A DNA stretch of 64,000 nucleotides from Zizania palustris (lineage: Eukaryota > Streptophyta > Magnoliopsida > Poales > Poaceae). Both the position numbers and the translations under genes were made by a program. The DNA is taken from positions 95,270,311 to 95,334,310 of the forward strand of contig JAAALK010000080.1 in NCBI GenBank assembly GCA_019279435.1, read 5' to 3'. Below, one piece after another: positions 10,508 through 22,383 of this stretch (position 1 is the first letter of the stretch; each line of letters opens with the position of its first letter). A model generated the notes under the pieces. It ran no database searches and was not told the DNA's origin. It saw only the letters and a list, made by a program, of their open reading frames with translations.

Positions 10508-13398
10508 CTCGGTCCACTTAGTGAAGTAATCTGTTGCCATCAACACGAATCGATGCCCTTTTGATGAAGGAGGGTGAATCTAGCCGATGAAGTCTAAACC
10601 CCAACCTCGAAATGGTCATGGCTTGACAATAGGATTGAGCAATGAGGCAGGAGCTAACTGAATATTGCCAAACCTCTGACATGCTTCACACCCTCTATAG
10701 TATTTGAAACAATCTTTAGTCATAGTCGGGAAATAAAAACCTGCTCTTTTGAGCATCCAACTCATTTTTTGGGCCGACTGATTAGTGCCGCAAAGCCCTT
10801 CATGGACTTCTCCTGTGGCCACCTGAGATTGCTCATGGTCTAAACACTTCAATAGCACTCTGTCGATGGTTCGGCGATACAATGTGTCGTCTACCAACAT
10901 GAATTTGAACGCTTGTCGCCGAACCTTCCAATCAACCCTTTGGCTAGGGTCTCTCAAATAATGGACGATTGGGACTCTCCAATCGCCCTTACAGGTTTCA
11001 GAGGGTCTCGCTGGTCCACCTTCTGAAAAAACTTATAAATTACTGACTTCGGGGTGCCCCCCGAGCCATTCCAGCTCCTGTCGAAGCCTGGCCGAGGTGG
11101 TCGTTCGGAGTGTGCTGGGCCGAAGCACTTCGGAGGGTTCGGACTCCGGGGAGCCCTCTCCGTGCAAGAGGCTTCAGCCTACGGACTTCGGCGTGCCAAC
11201 ACCTTCGGTTGGCAGGGTACTCCGGTCTAGGATCCTTGGTGCGTAAAGACCTTCGGCGGTCAGAGGGGTTCGACCCGGAGGGTGCGCCCGCCCACCGTTA
11301 CTGGCTTCGGCAGTGAGACTAAACACCGGCTTCTCCAATACAGAAAATTTCCCTCTCCTGACTTGGTAGCTAGATGCTTGCTGAGCCAAATCATTGGCGA
11401 CTGAATTGGCTTCTCTTGACACGTGAGATATTTTGAAATCATCAAAAGTAGCAACTATGTCTAGACATTTGTCCAAGTAACTATTTAGCAAGCCATTAAA
11501 ACATTGAGCATTCTTAACTACTTGTTGTACTACTAATAACGAATCACCATATGCGTGAACATGTCTAGCACCTACATATTCTAGCAATTCAAGACCTAGC
11601 AATAAGGCTTCGTATTCGGCTTGGTTATTGGTGGAAAAAAATCTAGTGAGGCTGAAGTTTCAAAGTGCATACCATTAGGTGATATGAGAACCACTCCAAT
11701 ACCTTGGCCACTCTTGCAAGCCGAACCATCAAAATAAAGTTTCCATGGCACTACCTCAACTAGAGCAATATTGTCACTCCAGCCGACATCTATATAATGA
11801 TCAACTATAAAGTTGGCTACGATTTGGCCTTTCATCGCTCTTAGGGGCTCGTAGGCCAAATCGTACTCAATCAACGCGTAAGCCCATTTTCCGATTATTC
11901 CACTTAGAATCGGCTTCTGTAACATGTGCTTTATAACATCAGTTTGGCAAACGACAACACTTGTAGTGGGGAGAAGATAATGGCGCAATTTGGTGCACGC
12001 GTAGCAAAGTGATAAACACAATCGTTCCACAAACGCATACTTGGTTTCGGCGTCCAGCAGGCGGCGGCTCAAGAACATGATGATGTACTCCTTCCCCTCT
12101 ACCTCCTGGGTTAGCATGGCTCCAATCACTCTATCTTCAGCGGCGATGTATAACCGAAACGGAATCCCAGCTTTAGGTGCTCTCACCACAGGCGGTGATG
12201 ACAAGCACTCCTTGATCTTTTTGAAAGCACTTTGTTGGCTTGCCCCCAAGTGAACTCACCTTCATTATTTAGCCGGAGTATGGGGACAAATACATCAATC
12301 TTGCCAGACAAGTTGGATATAAAGCGACGCAAATAGTTCATCTTGCCAAGTAATTTTTGTACACCCTTTTGCATGTCGGCGCTGCAATGTTTCTGATCTT
12401 CTCAAGTATCTTAGGATCAATTTCTATGCCTCTCTCGTGAATCATGAAACCTAAGAACTTACCTGCCGACACGCCAAAAGCACATTTAAGCGGGTTCATT
12501 TTCAACCCATACTGTCGCATCCTATCGAAAGCAACCTTCAAATCGGCTAAATGGTTTCCCATAGCGTCCGATTTGACTACAACATCATCGATGTAAACTT
12601 CTAACATGACTCCTAACAAGCCATGAAAGATCAAATTCATAGCGCGCTGATATGTGGCGCTGGCATTTTTCAAACCAAAAGTCATGACGACCCACTCGAA
12701 CAAACCGACAAAACTAGGGCATCGAAAGGCGGTCTTATAGACGTCCTCTTCGGCCATAAAGATTTGATTATAACCAGCATTGCCATCAAGAAAACTTAGT
12801 ACCTTGTGTCCTGAAGCATCGTTGATAAGCATGTCGGCTATCGGCATTGGATACTCATCCTTCGGAGTGGCTCTATTCAGATCCCGAAAATCAATGCACA
12901 CCCGTATCTTGCCGCTCCCTTTCTTCTCTACAGGCACAATGTTAGCAACCCATTCCGCGTACCTGCACGGCCTAATAAATTCAGCCTTGAGTAGTCACTC
13001 CACTTCTTCTTTAACTCGGTCATAGATGGCCAAATTAAAGCGGTAGGGAGGCTGCTTATAAGTCCTAAATCTGGACTTGATGGGCAGCCGATGCTCCATG
13101 AGCTCGTGGCTTAGCCCTGGCATCTCGCTATATTCCCATGCGAAACAATCGACATACGACCGAAGTAACTTTATTACTTCAGCCTTTCATCGGGTTGCAA
13201 ATGTTGGTTTACAAAAGTCGGCCTTGGGATGCTACCATTACCTATATCAACTTCCTCCAAGGGATCGGCCGACGCAAAACCTTGTCCTAATTTCTCTACT
13301 TCGCTAAAGTCCCTGATGGCCTCAGCAATACCGTCTTTACTAGACCGATATTGCTCCACACGAGACTTTAGCCAATCTAGATTGTTCTTGCTAGACAT
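10508..13398 (-). pseudogene. Gypsy G2 Pol: RT, two RNase H, integrase start
   Basis: Minus-strand polyprotein remnant of a Tat-type gypsy element. From right to left it has a linker (13174-13398), reverse transcriptase at 12338-12937 with VYIDDVVVKS as the YxDD active site, and the RT-linked RNase H (11800-12249). A second RNase H follows, with LYFDGSACKSGQGIGVVL and HAYGDSLLVVQQV (11260-11760). Then comes the integrase zinc-binding part (10616-10957, GEVHEGLCG and CEACQRFG). The integrase core starts with FRGWGLDFIG and stops at TDYFTKWTE where copia A inserted. Frameshifts lie near 13160, 12350 and 11600, and a stop in the integrase part, so it is inactive. Gag and protease are absent. Confidence 0.85.
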
Positions 13399-14075
13399 GA
13401 CTTAATGGGGGATTGGTCCCGATCTTCCGCTAGGTAAGGATAACTTGGATTGGTGGAGAATCTCGACGTTGACGATCCAAGGCTCCGGTCAGGCGGATCA
13501 AAACCTTTCAATCGCTACACCACCGTCTCCATTGGTAATCAACCACGCAGGACGCGATTGACCTCGCCACGAAGGCTAGTTCCTGCAAGCGAACCCAAGA
13601 ACACAAGCAAGAACAGGAAGAACACAAGTCGAATGCCAAATCACAGATGAACTATGATGAGGAGAGGTTTCACAAACGCTGATGCAGCAGCCAATCGGTC
13701 CGGTGCAGGAGCGGAATCTAAACACACAAGTGTAAATGCAAACAAAGCAAAACCTAACCCTAATAGCGGCTGGCGTGAGTTATATAGGGCGTGGGCAGCC
13801 TATAGGAGGTGCACACGACTCGGACTATGGGCCAACACGGCCTCCAACTCAGTACAAGGTCCATCTCGGCCCAGTTCTGTCATGCAGGACTGTTTCAGTC
13901 ACATAGGATGACTCGGGACTCCAAATGAGGCTAAACTGACGCCAAAGGATCCATCTTATCCTTAGCTTTCCAAAAAGTCCAAGAACGCGCCAATCGGTCT
14001 CCGTATGAGGAAGTTATGCCCATTTTAGTGCATGGTGGTTGATGTAGTCCGAACCAGCGAATTCTTGACTTCAAA
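13399..14075. other. Noncoding region between G2 and G3, possibly an LTR
   Basis: No coding signature. It contains ttatatagggcgtgggcagc near 13780, which could be a TATA region, and sequence of the kind found in gypsy leaders and LTRs. It may be the 3' LTR of G3, which would sit here for a minus-strand element. I cannot find a matching copy on the other side of G3 or clear TG...CA ends, so I leave it open. Confidence 0.35.
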
Positions 14076-15389
14076 TCATCCGTGCGACTCCGTCTTCAAC
14101 TTCAACTCTTCTATTCCATCTCTCATGTTCCTAAGCAACAAAATATCACTAGTATTCAGTAGCATCCCATCCAAATAAATATTAACATAGTTGCTAAGGA
14201 AAGAATTAACCTCATGGTTCAAACGACGGGCGCGGGCGCGTGTGATTGGTCCCTGTAATTGAATTATAGGTTGATGGTGCATGTGTGTATCATGCTGGTG
14301 CGTGTGTGTATCATGCTGGTGCATGTGTGTATCATGCTGGTGCATCTGTGTATCATGCTGGTGCATGTGTGTATCGTGTGAAGTGATGTCCTCATCATCC
14401 TCCCCCTCTTGAATTGGAGTCGTCCTCGACTCAAGCTCATCGTTATCTCCCAAATAGGGCTTTAAATCTGAAATGTTAAATATGGGACTAACCCCAAAAG
14501 TTGCAGGTAACTCAAGTTTATATGCATTATCATTTATCTTCTCAAGCACACGGAAAGGACCATCAGCACGGGGCATCAATTTAGACTTTCTCAAATCAGG
14601 AAAATGATCCTTGCGCAAGTGCAACCAAACAAGATCACCCGGTTCAAATGTTATCTCTTTTCTACCCTTACTACCATAAGCACGATATTTCTCATTCATT
14701 TTCTCTATGTTTGCTTTAGTAGTTTCATGCATCTTAAGTAATAATTCAGCACGTGTAGTAGCATCAAAATTCAATTTTTCGGATGGTGGCAATGGTAGCA
14801 AATCAATAGGAGCACGCGGATTAAAGCCATAGACCACTTGAAACGGACTTATCTTAGTAGTGGAGTGTACTGACCTATTATATGCAAACTCAATATGAGG
14901 TAGACACTCTTCCCAGAGCTTCAAGTTGGTCTTCAAAACAGCCCTCAACATGGTGGACAACGTACGGTTGACGACCTCTGTTTGCCCATCCGTTTGGGGG
15001 TGACAAGTAGTAGAAAACAGCAGCTTCGTCCCCAACATATGCCACAACGTCCGCCAAAAATGACTTAAGAATTTAGCATCACGATCTGAAACGATGGTAT
15101 TGGGAACTCCATGCAAGCGTACGACCTCTCTGAAAAACAAATCAGCAACATTGGTATCGTCGTCGCTCTTGTGACAAGGTATAAAATGCGTCATTTTAGA
15201 GAACCGATCTACCACCACAAAAATACTATCCCTCCCCCTCTTAGTTCTAGGTAATCCTAACACAAAATCCATAGAAATATCCTCCCAAGGTACCCTAGGA
15301 ACGAGCAGAGGCATATAAAGACCATGTGGGTTTAGACGGGACTTAGCTTTATTGCAAGTAGTGCATCGTGCCACGTAGCGCTCAACATC
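14076..15389 (-). pseudogene. G3 integrase with heptapeptide-repeat tail
   Basis: The integrase core reads MDFVLGLPRTKRGRDSIFVVVDRFS, then IVSDRDAKFLSHFW and HPQTDGQTEVVNRTL, which give the D,D-35-E catalytic residues. The GPY/F module follows, and ISDLKPYLGD ends the conserved part. An unusual tail has about five copies of HDTHMHQ, encoded by a 21-bp minisatellite (14275-14380), then ITRARARRLNHEV. A TGA at 15390-15392 separates this part from the upstream zinc-binding domain, where the relative G4 reads through. Integrase inserts the element cDNA into chromosomes. Confidence 0.85.
14275..14380. repeat. 21-bp coding minisatellite in G3
   Basis: About five direct copies of a 21-bp unit (tgtgtatcatgctggtgcatg), with starts near 14283, 14304, 14325, 14346 and 14367. 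The unit length is a multiple of three, and on the minus strand it encodes the His-rich heptad HDTHMHQ. Confidence 0.9.
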
Positions 15390-15983
15390 TCATCTCATCC
15401 TAGGCCAATAGAAGTGTGTGGACAGCACATCTTCAGTTTTCTTTGATCCGAAATGACCCATCAAACCACCACCATGTGCTTCCTGCAATAACAACAAGCG
15501 AAGAGAGCTAGCCAGCACACATAACTTGTTAGCACGAAAAAGATACCCATTATTCAGCACATATTTGTTCCAAGCACGGTCATCTGTACAGTTTGCAAAA
15601 GCATCTTTGAAGTCCAAATCAGTAGCATACATGTCCTTCAATGTTTCTAAACCAAAGATCTTATAATCAAGTTGAGAAAGCAATGTATACCGTCTAGATA
15701 AAGCATCGGCAATCACATTATCTTTCCCTTTCTTATGCTTAATGATATATGGAAAAGTCTCAATAAATTCTACCCATTTAGCATGTCGTTTATTCAGATT
15801 TGCTTGACTACGTATATGCTTCAATGCTTCATGATCCGAATGAATAATAAACTCCTTAGGCAAAAGGTAATGTTGCCAAGTTTCAAGCACACGCACTAAG
15901 GCATATAATTCCTTATCATAGGTAGAATAATTCAACTGTGGATCATGTAATTTCTCACTAAAATAGGCCACGGGTTTACCTCC
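15390..15983 (-). pseudogene. G3 RNase H and integrase zinc-binding domain
   Basis: The segment reads YSTYDKELYALVRVLETWQHYL and FIIHSDHEALKHI, the RT-linked RNase H of gypsy elements, followed by the HHCC region (EAHGGGLMGHFGSKKTEDVL). Nonsense codons bound it on both sides: TAA at 15984-15986 and TGA at 15390-15392. The G4 copy has sense codons at both places. Confidence 0.85.
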
Positions 15984-16929
15984 TTATAGCAACACACCTC
16001 CTATTCCAAAACCACTAGCATCACATTCTAACTCAAAAGTCTTACTGAAGTCGGGTAGCTGAAGTAGAGGTGCATGTGTAAGGTGATCCTTGAGTGTGGC
16101 AAAAGCTTGTTCTTGTGCTGGTTCCCAAGTAAAAGTAACTCCCTTCTTGGTCAACTCATGCAATGGACCGGCTATGGTGCTGAAATCTTTCACAAAACGC
16201 CGGTAGAAACCTGCAAGACCAAGAAAACTACGTACCTGTGTGATAGTTTGGGGTTGCGGCCAGTTGTTGATTGCTTCCACCTTTGCCGCGTCAACCTCAA
16301 TGCCCTGTGAAGTGACAACATATCCAAGATACACAACTCTATCCGTGCAAAACGTGCACTTCTCAAGGTTACCAAACAATCTAGCCTCACGAAGGACAGA
16401 AAAAACAGCACGTAGGTGTTCAACATGTTCAGTGAGAGACTTGTTGTAAACCAAGATATCATCAAAGTATACAACCACAAAGCATCCTATAAAGTGCCGT
16501 AGGACTTCATTCATCAAGCGCATGAAGGTACTAGGTGCATTAGTAAGTCCAAAAGGCATGACAAGCCACTCATATAATCCAAACTTTGTTTTAAAAGCAG
16601 TTTTCCTTTCATCACCTAGTTTCATGCGAATTTGGTGGTAGCCACTACGGAGATCGATCTTAGTAAAGATAATGGCACCACTAAGCTCATCAAGCATGTC
16701 ATCCAATCTAGGAATAGGGTGTCGATATCGAATGGTGATATTATTAATAGCACGACAATCAACACACATGCGTCAACTACCATCTTTCTTAGGCACCAAA
16801 AGAACGGGTACTGCACAAGGACTAAGGCTTTCACGGACGTACCCACGATCAAGAAGTCCTATACTTGGCGCTGAATTTCTTTTGTCTCCTCTGGATTGGT
16901 ACGGTACGCTGCACGATTAGGAAGAGACG
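15984..16929 (-). pseudogene. G3 reverse transcriptase
   Basis: The RT reads CVDCRAINNITIRYRHPIPR, FTKIDLRSGYHQIR, MPFGLTNAPSTF and VVYFDDILVYNKS, where YFDD is the catalytic box. A TGA at 16773-16775 lies just before MCVDC, at a position that is Trp in G4 (DGSW). A frameshift near 16930 separates RT from the protease frame. RT copies the element RNA into DNA. Confidence 0.85.
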
Positions 16930-18252
16930 CCCCGGGATCAAATCAATCTGGTGCTCGATGCCGCGTATCGGTGGCAGCCCGGGTGGTATCTCAGTAGGAA
17001 AAACATCGTTAAACTCCTGCAAAAGGTCAGTGACTGCAACAGGAACAGGGCTAAGAATGTTCGCAAGTGAAAACAACACGTTTGTGCAAATCAAGCCATA
17101 TATCAAGGGAGTATCATAACAAATTTCAGCAAGGTCAGTTTTAGTTGCAAGCATGACACGTCCTTTCAAATTAATAACTTGTGATGAAGAAGGAGAAGCA
17201 ACTTTATCTTTCTGTTGCCTCAAAAGTGTCTTAGCTACTTGCTGATTTTCAGAAGGTTGTGTGCTCTTTTGTGCGTCCTTAGCATGTTTTTCTTGTTCAA
17301 ATTTCACAATTTCAGCAGGAGTCATAGGAAGCAATGTAACTTTCTTTCCTTTATACATAAATGTGTACTTATTGCTCCTACCATGGTGTGTAGCATCAGC
17401 ATCATACTCCCAAGGTCTACCAAGTAACAGAGAACATGCTTGCATTGGTACTACATCAAAATCAGCAACTCCGAAGTATGTACCAATGGAAAATCTGATG
17501 TGAGCAGTTTGTGTTACCTTGACCTTACCGCTATTGTTAACCCATTGCACGTGGTAAGGGTGTGGATGTGCACGTGTGAGAAGTTGAAGCTTAGTTACCA
17601 TGTCGTGGCTCACAAAATTGTTGCAACTACCGCTGTCGATGATGACACGTACACAACAGTCATTGACGATGAAGAAGGCCTGAAACAGATTATTCCCTTG
17701 TGCCCGATCGTCCTGCTCCATGTGAGTGCTCAAGACACGTTGTACAATAAGTGCTTCATGGTCGGCAAAGGCATCTGGTGCAAAAACAGCATCATCGTCA
17801 GAAGCATCGTAATCTCCAGCAATGTTAGCAGCAAGTGCGTATTCATCTTCAACATCACTAGCACTTACATAGCCACCGTCTTCCATAGCAATATAAGCCC
17901 GCTGACTAGGGCAGTCCTTCATAACGTGGTCGAATCCTTTGCATCGGGGACACTGGATCACTGCAGAACGTGCAGTAGAGGCCGCCGAGGAGGTGGGCTT
18001 GGCTGGCGCCTTGGATGTTGCAGCCTTGGATCTCTCAGCCTGGGCTGTAGATGTAGAAGGTGCTGATGTAGCCGTCGGTCGAGAAGGTGGTGGTGGTCGT
18101 TGCTGCTGCCCACTAGAGCGTGAAGTGGCACCACCAATGTTGGTCCTCATGCTGCGTTGTGGTTGTTGGCGACCCTGCAATTCTTTTTCTGCAAGTATAG
18201 CAAGGTGGAAAAGACGAGTGATAGTATTGTATTCTTTATAATCAATGATATC
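16930..18252 (-). pseudogene. G3 Gag C-terminus and protease
   Basis: The frame contains a CCHC zinc knuckle, CPRCKGFDHVMKDC, near 17930. A protease follows with VIIDSGSCNNFVSHDMV near 17620 and LLGRPWEYDADATHHGR near 17390. It ends in the RT linker with LPPIRGIEHQIDLIPG, where the frame is lost. It is joined in frame to the upstream Gag except for one TAG at 18253-18255. Confidence 0.85.
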
Positions 18253-19035
18253 CTAAATTTCACGTCTTAAACCACCATAAAAACGGGCCATTTTATCCTC
18301 ATTGTCCTCCTCAATTTCAGCACGCATGCAACCTATTTGCAACTCCTGATAATACTCCTCTACCGATTTATTTCCTTGGTTTAGGCGCTGCAATTTTCTT
18401 CTCAAATCACGTTTATATGAAGGAGGAACCCATCTACCACGCATTTGCCATTTTAACATACCCCAGTTTTGTGGTTCATTGCCAACCTGAACTATTTCAG
18501 TCCACAAAAGAAGAGCATATCCAGTGAAGTCAATAGTAGCTAAGCGCACGCGGTGGATAGCAGGAACCATGTGAGCATTAAATTTTTGTTCGACTGACAT
18601 CTCCCAATCTAAATATGCATCTGGATAATAGGTGCCAGCAAAATTAGGTACTAAAAATTTTACCTTAGAGTAGGGATCATTGTTCTTGCGGTTGTCATTG
18701 TTACCTCGAGGATGGCGGTTGCGGTGGCTGCCCATACCTTGACGATTGAACTGAAAGCGATGACGTGCAGCCTCGTCAGGGTCAATGCCATTGTTCCCAG
18801 CATAGGATAGGTCGTCTTCATCCTCAACATGGTCGTCTTCCTCCTCAACATGGTTGTCGTCGGCTTGTGCAGCAGGCAATCGTGTCTCCAGGGCAGTCAT
18901 TCGGTCCACTAGGTCAGCCACAGTACGCGCGAGACGTTCGATGGAGTGTTGGGTCTGCCGCTGAGACTCCAGTAGAGCACGTCGTGAGACACACTCATTA
19001 AAATCAGATGGAGGGGTACCATTGTTATCTGCCAT
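18253..19035 (-). pseudogene. G3 Gag N-terminal and capsid region
   Basis: I place the start at the ATG whose product begins MADNNGTPPSDFN (19035), because the residues upstream are low-complexity leader sequence. A heptad-like stretch (HSIERLARTVADLVDRMTALE) precedes an acidic segment. The capsid-type Gag domain follows (VKFLVPNFAGTYYPDAYLDWE, KRDLRRKLQRLNQGNKSVEEYY). TAG at 18253-18255 interrupts REI-DIIDYKEY. Confidence 0.8.
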
Positions 19036-19143
19036 GTTAGTGAAAAGACAAAACAACAAGAATAATCTTGATGGGAAGCAACTAGGTGGAGTGGTGGGTG
19101 TGTGGTGGAAGCAATCTGTCAAGCGCCTTACCCACACTTGCAA

Positions 19144-19690
19144 GTGTTCTTACCACACCGCAGTGAGGTCACCGGCCTACACATGAAAAACCAGGTGGAG
19201 GGTGGTGGGCAATTACAAGATGTGAACCTGTCCTGACCAAGAGAAGGTGTAGCTTGGAAGGCAAAGTAAGTAGCAAGGAATAGCGATAATAATAACAGTT
19301 AAACCAAGTTCAATAAGTGTTCCCTAGTACTCGTCAAAGTTGCTGGCCTTAGTGCTCCCAAGGTGAAATTCAAGCAATAGAGGGAAACTATGTGCCCAAA
19401 ACTCAAGTGGAGGCAGAACAAGTTAGCAAACGATAGGACCGGTTCTCTTTTGCTTCTCACAATCTCATTTCTTTTATTTTACCTCTTTTTTTCTCTTTTT
19501 TTTTACTATATTTTTTTGAACAAGGATGACAAGAGATGCAACCACAAAAATTGGCACCTGCAACTGAGGTGGGATGTGGTTCACAGAAATTCAACAAGTT
19601 CGCTGAACGGCGAGCAAAAACTTTGACCAATTTTTTCTTTATCTCACGACCGGTGTTAAAAACCTGAGAAACACCAATACAGTGCTAATA
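19144..19690 (-). other. G3 leader region, noncoding
   Basis: Upstream of G3 gag on the minus strand. I see no gene, no primer-binding site and no LTR end. An AT-rich, T-run-rich stretch lies at 19440-19520. Somewhere near 19690 the homology changes to copia LTR D, so the 5' LTR of G3 is probably deleted. Confidence 0.4.
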
Positions 19691-21436
19691 GACAGATAAA
19701 CAAAATATGCAACACATGGCAGATCAAACTTATCAGTAAAATAATCTAAGTGCACATAGAATGAGATGAGAAGTTACTGTTCAGAATTTGTCTCCTGTTC
19801 GATACTTGGCGAAGCCTGCTTCGCAGTGTCGAAGCCTGCTTCGCTGTGTCGAAGCCTGCTTCAGAGAAGAATGTCGAAGTCTAGAGAAGTCTATTGTTGA
19901 AGTGCTGAAGGTTTGTTGAGTCTAGCCTAGTTCGAGTGTGGCAGAATGCGAAGTATGCTTCGGTGCAAAGTATGAAAGTATCGAAGCCTGCTTCGAAAAG
20001 AGTACTTCGAAGTCTATACTCCGGTCAGACAGCTTCGAACAAAGTTTGTAGAAAAACAACCTTTGAAAGAGAAGTGAAGCCAAACACACAGCATCAAGAC
20101 CAAATCGAAGCCTACACTCTACCTTCGAAGCTAGCTTGATCGAGGTATGACTACCGAAGTGGTAACCTTCGAACCGAGGACTAACTTCGAATGACAAGCT
20201 CCGAACCCACAAACTGTGACCCTCGTAGAAGACAGCAGCAGAAAGACCTCAGAAAACACACCGCAAGCGAAGTCTACCAGAGAGACATGATTCAAAGCTA
20301 ACTTCGAAGCCTGCCGAAGTATTTACTTCGGAGAGCTTGAGTCGAAGTACACCTTCGCAGATCAACTCGAAGCCTGTTTCACAGAACAGAAGGACTTCGC
20401 ACAAAACATGGGGCTTCGCCAGAAACAGCCAGAAAAATCCTAGACTCTGTTTACTCGATCAAAAAGGCTACTTTGGAAAAAGCAAAGCTAGAGTACTAGT
20501 GTACTGCTGCTACAAGAAACTAGTACTACTTGCCACAGGAACAAGCTAGTAGAACTAGTATTTAGCCCGTTGAACAAGAACCAACAGAGAAGTGCGTGAA
20601 CTCAGGAATAAACAATAGGCGCACGAACAACGAAGCTTCAGATCCACAAAAATTGCTGCACACCAAAAGACATGAACAGAGAATAGAATCTCACAGCATC
20701 ATGAAGAACAGAAGGAATGCAGGAATAAACATTGCGTGAGCAAGAGCCTGGTGGCGCACAAAACCAGAGAGAGATGACCCAAGGGATGATTAAAAAGCGA
20801 TTTCTTAAAAGGGTGACCTAAGCCTAGGGATTGGGGCCCTATTTATAGGCTGCCCAATAGCTAGGAATATTCCACTAGCCCCTTAGGGTTTTTTTACAGA
20901 CGCTTAAATAAAGGAAAAGACTAAACTGCTCTTAGGATATTTTTACAGACTCGATTATCTGACTGTGGGCCTAGGGACAAAATAGTAAACTCCTATTTAC
21001 AGATGACTTATCCGGAAGCTAAGCTTTCGTAGCGACTACGGCTACTCTTCTGGACAGTCCGATACAAGATCAGCGGTCATCGGTTTTGCACCGAAACTTA
21101 CAAAGCCTCCACCGACTTTGCACCAGGTACCCGGATTGGGCCGGTCCGACTCCGCAGCTCTCTTAGCCCGACAATCGCTCACCGCCCGTGTACCTGAGTC
21201 ATCCTGGTCAATAGCCCAGTGGGTCTTTTGCTGCTTCTGGCCCATGTACCCGGATTGGGCCAGCCCGACTTCGCTGGCCCCTCTGCCCGACAGTCGCTCG
21301 CTGCCCGTGTACCTGAGTCACACGTGGCCCATGACACAGCAGATTTCCTCTCTTCTTCTGTCCTCTTTGACTATCATTGACAATGACTAATCACATCTGG
21401 AGCCATGAGGCCCACGCTATTCAGCATGGCTCCTCA
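19690..21436 (-). repeat. Copia LTR D, truncated at its U5 side
   Basis: On the minus strand this begins TGAGGAGCCATGCTGAATAG (right end, 21436) and is related along most of its length to the plus-strand LTR at 60409-62344. It carries the duplicated module (starts 21127 and 21246) and is dense in cttcgaag. The U5 end with cctaca and the primer-binding site are missing at the left, where it meets G3 leader sequence. To the right it is joined to the antisense gene of G1(+), so it had inserted there. The left limit is approximate. Confidence 0.75.
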
Positions 21437-21932
21437 GAGGCTTCATGTGTAGCAGCGAAGACCTCTGACCTCCCTTCGCACCTTTCTGCCCGAAGGACCC
21501 ATTTGAAGATAGCCAGTCTAGCTATGGCAGTTGGGAGATAGTTGCCGCAAGGTAATGTGAAACATTTCTAGTACCTATGCCGAGAAGTTGATTGCAGGAA
21601 GCCCCAGCCCAGCTTCGAAGAAGGCCTCGAAGACCACCACCTCTCCGCTCCATAGCGCCAGGGTCACTTCCATTCCGGGGACCCGGGTTCTCATCCCTGG
21701 GCCCAGTTTCCCATCCACTGCCTCCTCGATGGACTCCACCGTGCTCGTCGACTGCCCAAGGAGGAAGCTTTTCTTCAACGGCTTCTTAGACGGCGGGCGG
21801 AGCTCTCGCGGGTTTTTGGGCCTAAGAACCCCCTGGGGCTCCCGGCATTGCTGCTACTACTGATGCTGCCCAGGCCTGCCTCTACGCCAGGGATCCCACC
21901 GTTGTCAGAACTATCACGCTGGTCCTCGCCAT
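21437..21932 (-). pseudogene. G1(+) antisense gene, first-exon fragment
   Basis: Antisense to G1(+), starting at ATG 21932 (MARTSVIVL) and related to the start of the gene at 23308. It includes VEVTLALWSGEVVVFEAFFEAGLGLP, matching VVVFEAFFEAGLGLPAV in the other copy. Homology runs to 21437, where copia LTR D begins. Internal stops and frame changes show it is decayed. Its TATA box lies at 22031-22040. Confidence 0.75.
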
Positions 21933-22030
21933 CGGGCTAATCGCTTAGGGAAGTTGGGGAAAGTTTGAAGGTTGTAGTGTGGAGGTTTAGAACTAAAGCT
22001 CTGTAAAGATTTCCGCTGTGGCTCGAATCC

Positions 22031-22040
22031 CCTTTTTATA
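22031..22040 (-). promoter_or_regulatory. TATA box of the G1(+) antisense gene
   Basis: The minus strand reads TATAAAAAGG about 100 bp before the ATG at 21932. The other G1 copy has TATAAATAG about 102 bp before its ATG, so spacing is kept between two diverged copies. Confidence 0.6.
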
Positions 22041-22383
22041 GCCCCTACGCCTTCAATTGCTATGCTTCGCGTACACGTTTACTACTGCAGTTTTGACTTC
22101 CTCCACTGACAGGTGGGCCTAGAAGGTAAAAGGGTGTGAATCCATAGTTAAATGTGTATCTATTACTTTCTCAAAAGAGCCTAACGGTTATCTGAGGAGT
22201 AACAACTCAAATTTAACGGTTCATTTTCCTACGAAGCCTTCTCACGGGAATTCAAGTTCAAAGCTTCCATCAGATATACCTCTGATGCTGAAGACACTTC
22301 GAATGGTTATAGTACCTTGAATTTTTTCTAAGTCCCTGAACATGAAAATATTTCTTGTGTATACTGCTCTCCTGCTATACAGG

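Larger units (their letters stand above)
14076..19143 (-). mobile_element. Gypsy element G3 (minus strand), no LTR pair identified
   Basis: A gypsy internal region with Gag, protease, RT, RNase H and integrase in the order expected for Ty3/gypsy, all on the minus strand. The G4 fragment at 40361-42536 is a close relative. G3 is inactivated by four nonsense codons and a frameshift. The integrase C-terminus has the GPY/F-type module (RADGPFRVLEKINDNAYKLELP), as in chromoviruses; I do not see a classical chromodomain. Confidence 0.8.

Noticed and set aside
13399..14075. 3' LTR of G3
   Set aside because: No matching second LTR or clear ends; recorded only as a possibility.
14275..14380. CRISPR-like short repeats
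   Set aside because: No unique spacers; contiguous minisatellite in a plant element.
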